This document shows, in pieces, positions 8,867-16,153 of a stretch of DNA of 64,000 nt. This stretch comes from Acididesulfobacillus acetoxydans (lineage in GTDB: Bacteria; Bacillota; Desulfitobacteriia; Desulfitobacteriales; Desulfitobacteriaceae), in the NCBI RefSeq assembly GCF_900016645.1, contig NZ_CDGJ01000027.1, one strand, 5' to 3'. A model generated the notes under the pieces. That model was not told where the DNA came from. It saw only the letters and a program-made list of their open reading frames with translations, and searched no databases. The position numbers and the translations under genes are program-made. Position 1 is the stretch's first letter. Every line of letters begins with the position of its first letter.

Positions 8867-9739
8867 ATGATCGAGGGTATTTTGCTTAAAGGGTATGGCG
8901 GTTTTTATTATGTGCTGGCGGAAGACCGGGTGTGGGAGTGTTCCTTACGCGGTCGTTTCCGTGTCCGGGACCAGGATTTTTTTCCGGGGGACAGGGTTGC
9001 GATTTTGCCCGGCAGAAAAGTGGCGACGATTGAAAAAGTCGAATCGCGGCGGAATAGCCTGGTGCGCCCCAGTGTAGCCAACGTGGATCAGGCTTTGCTT
9101 GTCTTTGCTATGGTCTCGCCGCAGCCGGACTTGAATCTTTTGGACCGCTTGCTTATTCAGGTGATCGGAGCGGGAATCAAACCTTTCCTGGTCCTGACGA
9201 AGTTCGACCTTTGGAGGCCGGCCCGGGAAGAAGAGGCAGTCTGGCAGGCCTATGCAAGGCTGGGTTATCTGCTGGCCCGGGTTTCCAACAAGACGGGGGA
9301 AGGGTTGGACCGGGTGCGGCCGGTTTTGCGGGGCCGGATTACTGTTTTGGCCGGGCCGTCCGGTGCGGGCAAATCCAGTCTGACGAATCTCCTGGTACCG
9401 GGGATGGAATTGAAAACCGGGGATGTGAGCCGCAAACTCAAGCGTGGGCGGCACACGACGCGCCACGTGGAACTTTTTGAGTGTGAGGGCGGATTGGTGG
9501 CGGATACTCCGGGATTTTCTGCGCTGGACCTCCCCGCCATGAAGAGAGAGGAACTAGCCGGCTTTTTCCCAGAGATGGACCCTTACCGGGGATTGTGCCG
9601 GTTCAAAAGCTGTCTGCATGACCGGGAGCCGGAGTGTGCAGTGAAGCGGGCAGTCGCGGCAGGAGACATTTTGGCCCCGCGTTATGATCATTACCGCCAG
9701 TTCCTGCAGGAAGTGATCGCCGCGGAAAGACGTTATTGA
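8867..9739 (+). CDS. rsgA: Ribosome small-subunit-dependent GTPase RsgA
   Basis: Circularly permuted GTPase that checks late 30S assembly. OB-fold at residues ~1-65, then GTPase motifs in permuted order: TKFDL (G4), GPSGAGKSSLTNLL (G1) and DTPGFSAL (G3), with the RHTTRHVEL switch region. The C-terminal zinc-binding part reads CRFKSCLHDREPEC, with the Cys-Cys-His-Cys ligands in place. At 290 residues it is full length. It sits 9 bases after prkC, as in Bacillus, where RsgA (CpgA) is a PrkC substrate, so phosphorylation by the neighbouring kinase is plausible. Confidence 0.95.
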   Translation: MIEGILLKGYGGFYYVLAEDRVWECSLRGRFRVRDQDFFPGDRVAILPGRKVATIEKVESRRNSLVRPSVANVDQALLVFAMVSPQPDLNLLDRLLIQVIGAGIKPFLVLTKFDLWRPAREEEAVWQAYARLGYLLARVSNKTGEGLDRVRPVLRGRITVLAGPSGAGKSSLTNLLVPGMELKTGDVSRKLKRGRHTTRHVELFECEGGLVADTPGFSALDLPAMKREELAGFFPEMDPYRGLCRFKSCLHDREPECAVKRAVAAGDILAPRYDHYRQFLQEVIAAERRY

Positions 9740-9803
9740 AGCCGGTTGGGCCAAAGGCCGGCTTATCAAGGTTAAAATTACGGACAAGGAAAGGAATTGG
9801 CAT

Positions 9804-10475
9804 ATGATTCAAATTGCACCTTCCATATTGTCCGCGGATTTCGCCCGCTTAGCCGCAGAGGTTAAGCGGGTGGAGGATGCCGGGGCGGATTGGCTGCATA
9901 TTGATGTGATGGACGGGCACTTTGTGCCCAATTTGACGGTGGGGCCGGCTCTGGTGCAGTCGCTGCGGAAACATGTCCGGATTCCTTTTGACGTTCACCT
10001 GATGATCGAAGCCCCGGAACGGTTTGTGCCGGAGTTTGTGAAGGCGGGCGCCGACTTGGTGACAATTCATTGGGAGGCAACGCCCCATGTGCACCGGGTG
10101 ATCCAGTTGATTAAAAGCCTGGGGGTCCGGGCGGGGGTGGCGCTCAATCCCGCCACTTCCGGGGAAGAGCTGGCCTATCTCTTCGACGATTTGGATGTGG
10201 TGTTGGTGATGACCGTCAACCCGGGTTTCGGCGGGCAAAAGTTTATCCCGGCGGTCGTGCCCAAGATCCGAGGCCTGCAGCGGGAATTGGCGCGGCGGAG
10301 CTCATCCTGCCTGATCGAGGTGGACGGGGGTATCAACAGCGAAACGGCGCCGATCGTGGCGGAAGCCGGGGCCGGCATATTGGTCGCCGGAGCGGCGGTC
10401 TTTGCCGCCGAGGATCCCGCGCAGGCGCTGCATGCTTTACGCCGGGCGGCAGAAGGGGCGGGCCCGCCGATTTGA
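9804..10475 (+). CDS. rpe: Ribulose-phosphate 3-epimerase
   Basis: TIM-barrel enzyme of the pentose phosphate pathway that interconverts ribulose 5-phosphate and xylulose 5-phosphate. Motifs: APSILSADFARL, HIDVMDGHFVPNLTVGP (metal ligand His and catalytic Asp), FDVHLMIEAPE, VMTVNPGFGGQKFIP and EVDGGINSETAP (second catalytic Asp). At 223 residues it is full length. The start follows AAGGAA. It lies 64 bases after rsgA, in the conserved rsgA-rpe-thiN order. Confidence 0.95.
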   Translation: MIQIAPSILSADFARLAAEVKRVEDAGADWLHIDVMDGHFVPNLTVGPALVQSLRKHVRIPFDVHLMIEAPERFVPEFVKAGADLVTIHWEATPHVHRVIQLIKSLGVRAGVALNPATSGEELAYLFDDLDVVLVMTVNPGFGGQKFIPAVVPKIRGLQRELARRSSSCLIEVDGGINSETAPIVAEAGAGILVAGAAVFAAEDPAQALHALRRAAEGAGPPI

Positions 10476-10589
10476 CCGACCCGGCAAAAAATACATCAAG
10501 GGGGAAGCGGTCTTCATCTCCGGGCCGGAGGCAGGGGCGTCGGTTCCGGATTGAACTCGGAGTTCCCGGGCCGCTAGGAGTTATGAGTT

Positions 10590-11228
10590 ATGAGGGTATC
10601 AGTATTGGCCAACGGAATCTGGGATGCGGATTGGGGCAAGGATGAATTGGCCGGCGCAGCTTACCTTGTCTGCGCGGATGGGGGAGCCAACTCGGCTTTA
10701 AACAGCGGTCATTTTCCCCAGGCCGTCATCGGGGATCTGGATTCGATCACGCCGGAAAATCTGAGGCGCTGCCGGGAACGGCGGGTCGAGATTCGGTCTT
10801 ACCCGCGGGAGAAGGACGAAACAGACCTGGAACTGGCCTTGGCTTTCGCCGAAGGACAAGCGCTGCCGGGGGAGGAGATAACTCTTTACGGGGCAACGGG
10901 CGGACGCCCGGACCATTTCTTGGGGAATCTGGCCCTCTTAATGGCTTATGCCCGCCGCGGGCGTAAGATCCGGATGAAAGACCCGCAGCAGGAGATGTGG
11001 ATTATCCGGGGACGGGAGGTGTTGAAGGGCCGGGCGAAACAAGAGCTGTCTCTGATCGCCCTTTCAGAGACAGCTCTCGTCACGATTACGGGGGTGCATT
11101 ATCCCCTGGACAAGGCGGTCTTGCGCCAGGATTCCCCCCGCGGCCTCAGTAATGTTTTTTTGGGCGAGGAAGCGACAGTGGAGGTCTGCCGGGGTCAGGT
11201 TCTGCTCATCCTCCGTTTCTCCTCTTAA
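10590..11228 (+). CDS. thiN: Thiamine pyrophosphokinase
   Basis: Converts thiamine and ATP to thiamine diphosphate. Family motifs: CADGGANSAL, VIGDLDSI, EKDETDLELAL and GATGGRPDHFLGNLALL. At 212 residues it is normal length. The 114-base gap after rpe holds no gene. Just before the start the sequence doubles GAGTTAT (GAGTTATGAGTTATGAG), which places two possible ATGs close together; 10590 gives the full conserved N-terminus. Last plus-strand gene of this run. Confidence 0.92.
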   Translation: MRVSVLANGIWDADWGKDELAGAAYLVCADGGANSALNSGHFPQAVIGDLDSITPENLRRCRERRVEIRSYPREKDETDLELALAFAEGQALPGEEITLYGATGGRPDHFLGNLALLMAYARRGRKIRMKDPQQEMWIIRGREVLKGRAKQELSLIALSETALVTITGVHYPLDKAVLRQDSPRGLSNVFLGEEATVEVCRGQVLLILRFSS

Positions 11229-11279
11229 TGCAGTGCAAGCGCGGCTGAAACACAGGAAAGCCCCGGACTGAGCCAGAGG

Positions 11280-11648
11280 TCAGGAAGAAGCGGCCGAATT
11301 CAAGAGCCGCGAGACTTGGTCGAGCAGGAGGGCGAGATCGATGGGTTTGGCCAGGATCCTACTCACTCCCAAAGATTCATAACGGGGCAGGATTTCAGGG
11401 TCCAAATACCCCGAGACGACGATGATGGGTATGTTTTGAATTTGAGGTAAGTGTTCAATAATCGCATTGCCGGTCATGTCGGGAAGACGATGGTCAAGGA
11501 TAAGCAGGTCCGGCCGGAAATCCGGCAGCTGCCTAATGGCTTCGCTCCCGGTGGGGTAATCCTGAATCACGGCCTGCATTGGCTCGAGGGCGTACTTATA
11601 GAGTTCGCGGATTGCCGGAAAATCTTCAACGATAGCAATACGTGCCAT
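11280..11648 (-). CDS. Stand-alone response-regulator receiver protein
   Basis: A CheY/Spo0F-like single receiver domain of ~122 residues with no output domain. The fold is visible as MARIAIVED (acidic Glu-Asp pair), the phospho-acceptor Asp in DLLILDHRLPDMTG, a conserved Ser in IIVVSGY and the Lys in ILAKPID. The start is set at the methionine preceding ARIAIVED; six further upstream codons are possible but not conserved. It faces thiN tail to tail and has no kinase neighbour, so its partner is unknown. It could act in a phosphorelay or on a protein target. Identity as a receiver is secure; role is not. Confidence 0.88.
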   Translation of the reverse strand: MARIAIVEDFPAIRELYKYALEPMQAVIQDYPTGSEAIRQLPDFRPDLLILDHRLPDMTGNAIIEHLPQIQNIPIIVVSGYLDPEILPRYESLGVSRILAKPIDLALLLDQVSRLLNSAASS

Positions 11649-11757
11649 TCCGCTGCACCCTCCCACTCTGACAAGCTTGATGTCTATGTATTCGCCCCGC
11701 CGGGACGGAATTCCTGCAATTGAGTAATTTTGTAGATTATGTCGAATAAAGGAATAT

Positions 11758-11783
11758 GAAAAAGACCCGGCCGAGGTCGGGTC
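11758..11783 (-). terminator. Terminator after rpmB
   Basis: On the minus strand GACCCG pairs with CGGGTC around a short loop, followed by TTTTT. It lies 27 bases past the rpmB stop and so ends the rpmB transcript before the receiver gene. Confidence 0.7.
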
Positions 11784-11809
11784 TGCGGCAGGCTGCCGTC
11801 ACTCTTTCA

Positions 11810-12001
11810 TTAAATTGCACGTTGCACTTTGCCGGAACGCAAGCAACGGGTGCAAACATTAATCCGGGTGGGAGTACCGTTGACAAGTGCATGAACCTTT
11901 TGCAGATTGGGTTTCCAGGTTCTTTTGCTGCGAATATGAGAGTGGCTGACTTGAATTCCCGTCACAACTCCCTTGCCGCATATCGCACAGACGTTGGCCA
12001 T
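11810..12001 (-). CDS. rpmB: 50S ribosomal protein L28
   Basis: 63-residue L28 with the zinc-ribbon type pattern CAICGK near the N-terminus and CTRCLR near the C-terminus. ATG at 12001 is preceded by AAGGAGG at good distance; two more in-frame codons upstream are unlikely to be used. L28 binds 23S rRNA near the L1 stalk. It is divergent from the asp23-fakA genes, exactly as rpmB, yloU and yloV are arranged in Bacillus. Confidence 0.95.
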   Translation of the reverse strand: MANVCAICGKGVVTGIQVSHSHIRSKRTWKPNLQKVHALVNGTPTRINVCTRCLRSGKVQRAI

Positions 12002-12134
12002 GCTCAAAACCTCCTTTGCACCGAAAATGACACTTATACATTCTATCAGAGGTTAGAACGATTGGCAAGTTGCGGCACGCACGAGGGTATAGATTGAGTT
12101 CCAATAGGTAAGCGTAGAAGTGAAGCTCCTTGTT

Positions 12135-12285
12135 AAGCTGCGCTGACGAGCGCGAGCTTTTTGGCCGCGGTTCAGGATTGGCCGCCCGCCCCGGTCGCGT
12201 TAAATCCCGCGAACGCGGGGCGCGGAGATTTTGAATCTTATCACGGAACCTAGTAAAATGAGGGAGAACCTAGTAGAATGAGGGT
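12135..12285 (+). promoter_or_regulatory. Region before asp23: two hairpins and a tandem duplication
   Basis: The 308 bases between rpmB and asp23 hold no gene. At 12135-12162 AGCTGCGCT and AGCGCGAGCT flank GACG and are followed by TTTTT, a terminator-like hairpin on the plus strand. At 12206-12219 CCCGCG and CGCGGG form a tight inverted repeat. At 12246-12285 a 20-bp unit containing GAACCTAGTA is repeated in tandem with two differences, just before asp23; each copy carries a -10-like TAGTAAAAT/TAGTAGAAT. The pieces could be a promoter with an attenuator, but no clear -35 box is seen. Confidence 0.45.
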
Positions 12286-12309
12286 AAATGCCTGCAAGGA
12301 GGACCTGGG

Positions 12310-12666
12310 ATGGGTAAGGAAATAAGCAATCGCTTGGGGAAAATCGATATTTCGGAAGAAGTTATCGCCATCATCGCCGGGGCGGCGGCGGTGGAATGCT
12401 ACGGCTTAGTGGGCATGTCCTCGCGCAAGATTACGGATGGCTTCGCGGAGATACTCGGCCGGGAGAATTTGGACCGGGGGGTCGTTGTTTCCATCCAGGA
12501 CGATCGGGTTTTTATCGATTTGTATATCATCGTAGGGTACGGAGTGCGCATCTCGGAAGTGGCAGCCAATGTCATGGAAAGAGTGCGCTACACCACGGAA
12601 AACCTGACCGGTTTGAATGTGAGTGAAGTCAATGTCAATGTTCAAGGGGTCCGGGTACTTGATTAG
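12310..12666 (+). CDS. Asp23/Gls24 family protein (YloU-like)
   Basis: 118-residue Asp23-family envelope stress/housekeeping protein. It starts with GKIDISEEVIAIIAGAAAVECYGLVGM and ends with VNVNVQGVRVLD, typical of the family. The start follows AAGGAGG. It directly precedes fakA, the usual pairing in Bacillota, and may act at the membrane with the fatty acid kinase. No catalytic motif is visible; the molecular role of YloU-type proteins is not settled. Confidence 0.9.
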   Translation: MGKEISNRLGKIDISEEVIAIIAGAAAVECYGLVGMSSRKITDGFAEILGRENLDRGVVVSIQDDRVFIDLYIIVGYGVRISEVAANVMERVRYTTENLTGLNVSEVNVNVQGVRVLD

Positions 12667-12762
12667 AGTCTGGAGCGATAACTTGCCGGTCTTTCGGGCT
12701 ATCAGACATGGCTCGGCAAGAGGTTTCCGGGAGGTTTGCCAGTTTGTGTGGAGTAGGGGGAA

Positions 12763-14586
12763 ATGAGTTTGAAACCGGGCGCCGACTTGATGAACACGGT
12801 TGACGGAGCACAATGGAAAGAAATGATTGTTTCGGGAGCGCGGGCACTGGAAGAGAAAAAAGCGCAAGTGGACGCTTTGAATGTTTTTCCGGTTCCCGAC
12901 GGTGATACGGGAACTAATATGCACTTGACCATTCAGAGCGCGGCAAGGGAGGTTGCCAAACTGTCCAATCCTTCGCTGGCGGAAGCGGCGGCGGTTGTTT
13001 CCATGGGTTCCCTGATGGGTGCCAGAGGCAATTCGGGTGTGATCCTCTCGCAACTGATGCGCGGGGTGGCCAAAGGGCTGGACGGTCTCGACGCCGCCAA
13101 TGCCACGCAGGTGGCTCAATCTCTGCAGACGGGGGTTGAAACAGCCTACAAGGCGGTGATGAAGCCGGTCGAAGGGACGATTTTAACCGTGGCCAAAGAG
13201 ACGGCGCGGGGGGCCTTGGCTCGGGCCAAACAGGGCGGCGGCGTCCTGGCTGCCCTCAGGGAAGGTTGTCAAAAGGGCGAAAAAGCTTTGGCGAGAACGC
13301 CCGAACTATTGCCGGTTCTCAAGCGGGCCGGAGTGGTGGATGCCGGGGGGCAGGGTTTCATCCTGATTCTCCGGGGGTGGATCTCGGCCTTGGAAGGAAA
13401 CTCTGTTGTGCCGGAGGGCAAGACGGTCTCCGCCGCGGCGCCGGACCTGACTGAACGCTCGGCCGAACCCGCGGCGGGCGGATTGTTCAGAGTAGAGGAT
13501 TTGGAGTATCCCTACTGTACGGAATTCCTCCTTAAAGGCAGGGAGATTCCCCTGGAACGCATCAAGCAGGATATGGCGGACTGGGGCGACAGCATGCTCG
13601 TGGTGGGTACTCCGGAGGTCGCCAAAATACATATCCATACCAAAAATCCGGGGCAGGTGTTGGATTATGCCTTGCGCTGGGGGGCTTTGCATGAGGTAGC
13701 CATACATAACATGTTGGCTCAAAATGAGGCGGCGGCCCATGCCGCTAAGGAAATGGGAGGAATTCCCGGCGAGGAGACGGCAGGAGTTGCCGGCGCGGGA
13801 GAAGGGCAGAGCGTTGAAGGGCAAAAGAACGACGAAACTTCCCCGGCTCAGCCCGGAGAGGGAGGGGGGGATTCGGACGTGTCTGTGCGCGGGACGGAAG
13901 CCGGGAGCCGGCGGGAAGAGCCCCTGAAGGAACAGGGAGTGGTCGCCGTGGCCGCGGGCGAAGGGATCGCCAGGGTGTTCGCCAGCCTGGGTGCGGACGG
14001 GGTGGTGTCCGGGGGCCAGACGATGAATCCGAGTACGGAGGATTTGGCGGCCGCGGTCAGGAAAGTGCGGGCCCGCCACATCTTTATCCTGCCGAACAAT
14101 CCCAACATTGTCATGGCGGCGGAGCAGGTTCGGGAGCTTGTGACCGACCGCCGGGTGGAGGTTATCGCCAGCAGTTCTATTCCGCAGGGAATCGCGGCTC
14201 TGGTGAACTTTCAAACCGGGGCGAAAGCGGAGGAAAACGCGCAGGCTATGCGGGAGGCCTTGGAACGGGTAGGATCCGGTGAAATCACTTATGCCGTGAG
14301 GGACTCTCAGTTTGAAGGTTTCGAGATCGGCGAGGGGGATATTTTGGGCCTGGCGGAAGGGGAATTGGTGGCGGTCGGCAAGGACGTGCTGACAGTTACG
14401 GAAAAAACCCTGGAAAAAATGGACTGGCGCAATTATGACCTGGTTACGGTGTTTTACGGCCAGGAGACCGAAGCTGAGGAAGCGAAGAAACTGGAAAATT
14501 GGCTGCAGACGCAAAAATCCGAGGTCGAGGTGGAGGTTTATCCGGGAGGGCAGCCACTGTATTACTATATCTTGGGTGTTGAATAG
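12763..14586 (+). CDS. fakA: FakA-like fatty acid kinase / DhaL-domain protein (YloV)
   Basis: ATP-binding subunit of the fatty acid kinase, which with FakB phosphorylates exogenous fatty acids. The N-terminal DhaL domain (~15-205) has NVFPVPDGDTGTNMHLT (metal/ATP site) and GARGNSGVILSQLMRG. A middle domain and a C-terminal EDD-like domain follow (QTMNPSTEDL, LPNNPNIVMAAEQ). Between them, residues ~325-395 form a Gly/Glu/Ser-rich low-complexity insert that looks like a disordered linker. At 607 residues it is longer than the usual ~550 because of that insert. No fakB is seen in the window. Confidence 0.9.
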   Translation: MSLKPGADLMNTVDGAQWKEMIVSGARALEEKKAQVDALNVFPVPDGDTGTNMHLTIQSAAREVAKLSNPSLAEAAAVVSMGSLMGARGNSGVILSQLMRGVAKGLDGLDAANATQVAQSLQTGVETAYKAVMKPVEGTILTVAKETARGALARAKQGGGVLAALREGCQKGEKALARTPELLPVLKRAGVVDAGGQGFILILRGWISALEGNSVVPEGKTVSAAAPDLTERSAEPAAGGLFRVEDLEYPYCTEFLLKGREIPLERIKQDMADWGDSMLVVGTPEVAKIHIHTKNPGQVLDYALRWGALHEVAIHNMLAQNEAAAHAAKEMGGIPGEETAGVAGAGEGQSVEGQKNDETSPAQPGEGGGDSDVSVRGTEAGSRREEPLKEQGVVAVAAGEGIARVFASLGADGVVSGGQTMNPSTEDLAAAVRKVRARHIFILPNNPNIVMAAEQVRELVTDRRVEVIASSSIPQGIAALVNFQTGAKAEENAQAMREALERVGSGEITYAVRDSQFEGFEIGEGDILGLAEGELVAVGKDVLTVTEKTLEKMDWRNYDLVTVFYGQETEAEEAKKLENWLQTQKSEVEVEVYPGGQPLYYYILGVE

Positions 14587-14608
14587 GATCTTTTCGGAAG
14601 GTGAAACT

Positions 14609-15280
14609 GTGGCACGAATTAACGTTTTCGATATTCTGGGGCCGGTGATGGTGGGACCGTCGAGTTCGCATACGGCGGGCGCGGTGCGCCTGGGACTCAT
14701 GGCGCGGAAGATCCTTGGCGATGAACCGCGGGAAGCCAAGATCATATTGCACGGTTCCTTTGCGGAAACCGGGAAAGGGCACGGAACGGATTTGGCTTTG
14801 GTGGCCGGGCTCTTAGGCATGCTGCCGGATGACGAGCGCATCCCTCGGGCCATGGAAATGGCGGCGGCCGCAGGCTTGAAAACCGTTTTCTCAGCCGGGG
14901 ATTTGGGTGATGTCCATCCGAACAGTGTTCGTTTTGACCTGAAGGGGGCAACCGGACACGAGGCAACGGTCTTGGGTTGTTCCATCGGGGGAGGACAGAT
15001 TGAGATCCGCGGCATCGATGAATTTCCGGTCATGCTGAGGGGAGATTACCCGACTTTGGTCATTTTGCACCAAGATCTTCCCGGAGTGGTAGCGCAGGTG
15101 ACCGCTATTCTCGCGGCTGCCCAGATCAACATCGCCGAGATGCGGGTTTCCCGGGAGAAGAAAGGCGCAGTGGCCTTAACGGTTGTGGAAATGGACCAAA
15201 AAATCGATCCGGCGGTCGCGGCGCTCCTGGGCAAAATGCCGGTTTTAAAGCGTTCAATGACGATCGATCCCTTGGTCTAG
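14609..15280 (+). CDS. sdaAB: L-serine dehydratase, beta subunit
   Basis: Regulatory/structural half of the oxygen-sensitive iron-sulfur L-serine dehydratase (serine to pyruvate and ammonia). It begins NVFDILGPVMVGPSSSHTAGAVRLG, the substrate-loop signature, and ends with an ACT domain (PTLVILHQDLPGVVAQVTAIL). GTG at 14609 is chosen because the conserved N-terminus begins there and GGAAGGTG lies before it. At 223 residues it is full length. It is followed after 9 bases by sdaAA. Confidence 0.94.
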   Translation: MARINVFDILGPVMVGPSSSHTAGAVRLGLMARKILGDEPREAKIILHGSFAETGKGHGTDLALVAGLLGMLPDDERIPRAMEMAAAAGLKTVFSAGDLGDVHPNSVRFDLKGATGHEATVLGCSIGGGQIEIRGIDEFPVMLRGDYPTLVILHQDLPGVVAQVTAILAAAQINIAEMRVSREKKGAVALTVVEMDQKIDPAVAALLGKMPVLKRSMTIDPLV

Positions 15281-15289
15281 GAGGTAAAA

Positions 15290-16153
15290 ATGCGGTCATA
15301 CATGGATTTGGTGCAGGCAGCGAACCAACAGAAGAAGAAAATTGGCCGGGTGGTCCTGCAGGAGCAGGCGAGTGAGCTGGAAAAGACGGCCGAGGAGCTT
15401 TTTGAGCGGATGCGGGCCAATTTGCGGGTAATGTATCAGGCGGTTGAGACAGGCTTGAAGAAGAAAGAGCACTCACTTTCCGGCTTGTCCGGCGGGGATG
15501 CGGTCAAAGTGGAGCAGAGGCGTTTAAACGGGCAGAGTCTGGTGGGAGACCGCTTGAGCGGGGCGGTTGCCAGGGCCCTGGCCGTGGCGGAAGTCAACGC
15601 CGGGATGGGGAAGATCGTCGCGGCGCCGACAGCCGGCTCATGCGGGGTGCTGCCTGGGGTCTTGCTGACGGTGCAGGAGAGCGGCAACTACCCGGAAGAA
15701 GAGGTGGTGCTGGCCTTGTTTACGGCGGCAGGGCTGGGGATGGTCGTGGCCGAGCGGGCGACTCTTGCCGGTGCCGAGGGCGGCTGCCAGGCGGAGATCG
15801 GTTCGGCCGCCGCTATGGCGGCGGCGGCGGCGGTCGAGCTTGCCGGGGGCACCCCGGAAGAGACAGCTCATGCCGCTGCGATTACGATGAAATCTTTTCT
15901 TGGCCTGGTCTGCGATCCGGTGGCAGGGTTGGTTGAGGTCCCTTGTATCAAACGTAACGCTACGGCCGCCGTTCTGGCCCTGACCGGTGCCGAAATGGCC
16001 CTGGCGGGGGTGAAAAGCGCGATTCCGCTGGATGAGGTCATCGATACCATGGCCCTGATCGGCAGGCAGTTGCCCTGTTCACTGCGGGAAACCGCTCAGG
16101 GAGGGTTGGCCGCTACCCCGACGGCACGAAAGATTCAGTTGACATTGCCATGA
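15290..16153 (+). CDS. sdaAA: L-serine dehydratase, iron-sulfur alpha subunit
   Basis: Catalytic half, carrying the [4Fe-4S] cluster that binds serine. Cysteines expected to hold the cluster lie in PTAGSCGVLPG, AEGGCQAEIG and GLVCDPVAGLVEVPCIKRN. At 287 residues it is full length; the start has AGGAGG. The stop overlaps the recG start (ATGA). With ackA nearby, pyruvate from serine could feed acetate formation, but that is inference. Confidence 0.94.
   Translation: MRSYMDLVQAANQQKKKIGRVVLQEQASELEKTAEELFERMRANLRVMYQAVETGLKKKEHSLSGLSGGDAVKVEQRRLNGQSLVGDRLSGAVARALAVAEVNAGMGKIVAAPTAGSCGVLPGVLLTVQESGNYPEEEVVLALFTAAGLGMVVAERATLAGAEGGCQAEIGSAAAMAAAAAVELAGGTPEETAHAAAITMKSFLGLVCDPVAGLVEVPCIKRNATAAVLALTGAEMALAGVKSAIPLDEVIDTMALIGRQLPCSLRETAQGGLAATPTARKIQLTLP

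Noticed and set aside
11451..11723. Plus-strand frame opposite the receiver gene
   Set aside because: The minus-strand receiver domain is clear; the opposing frame has no features.
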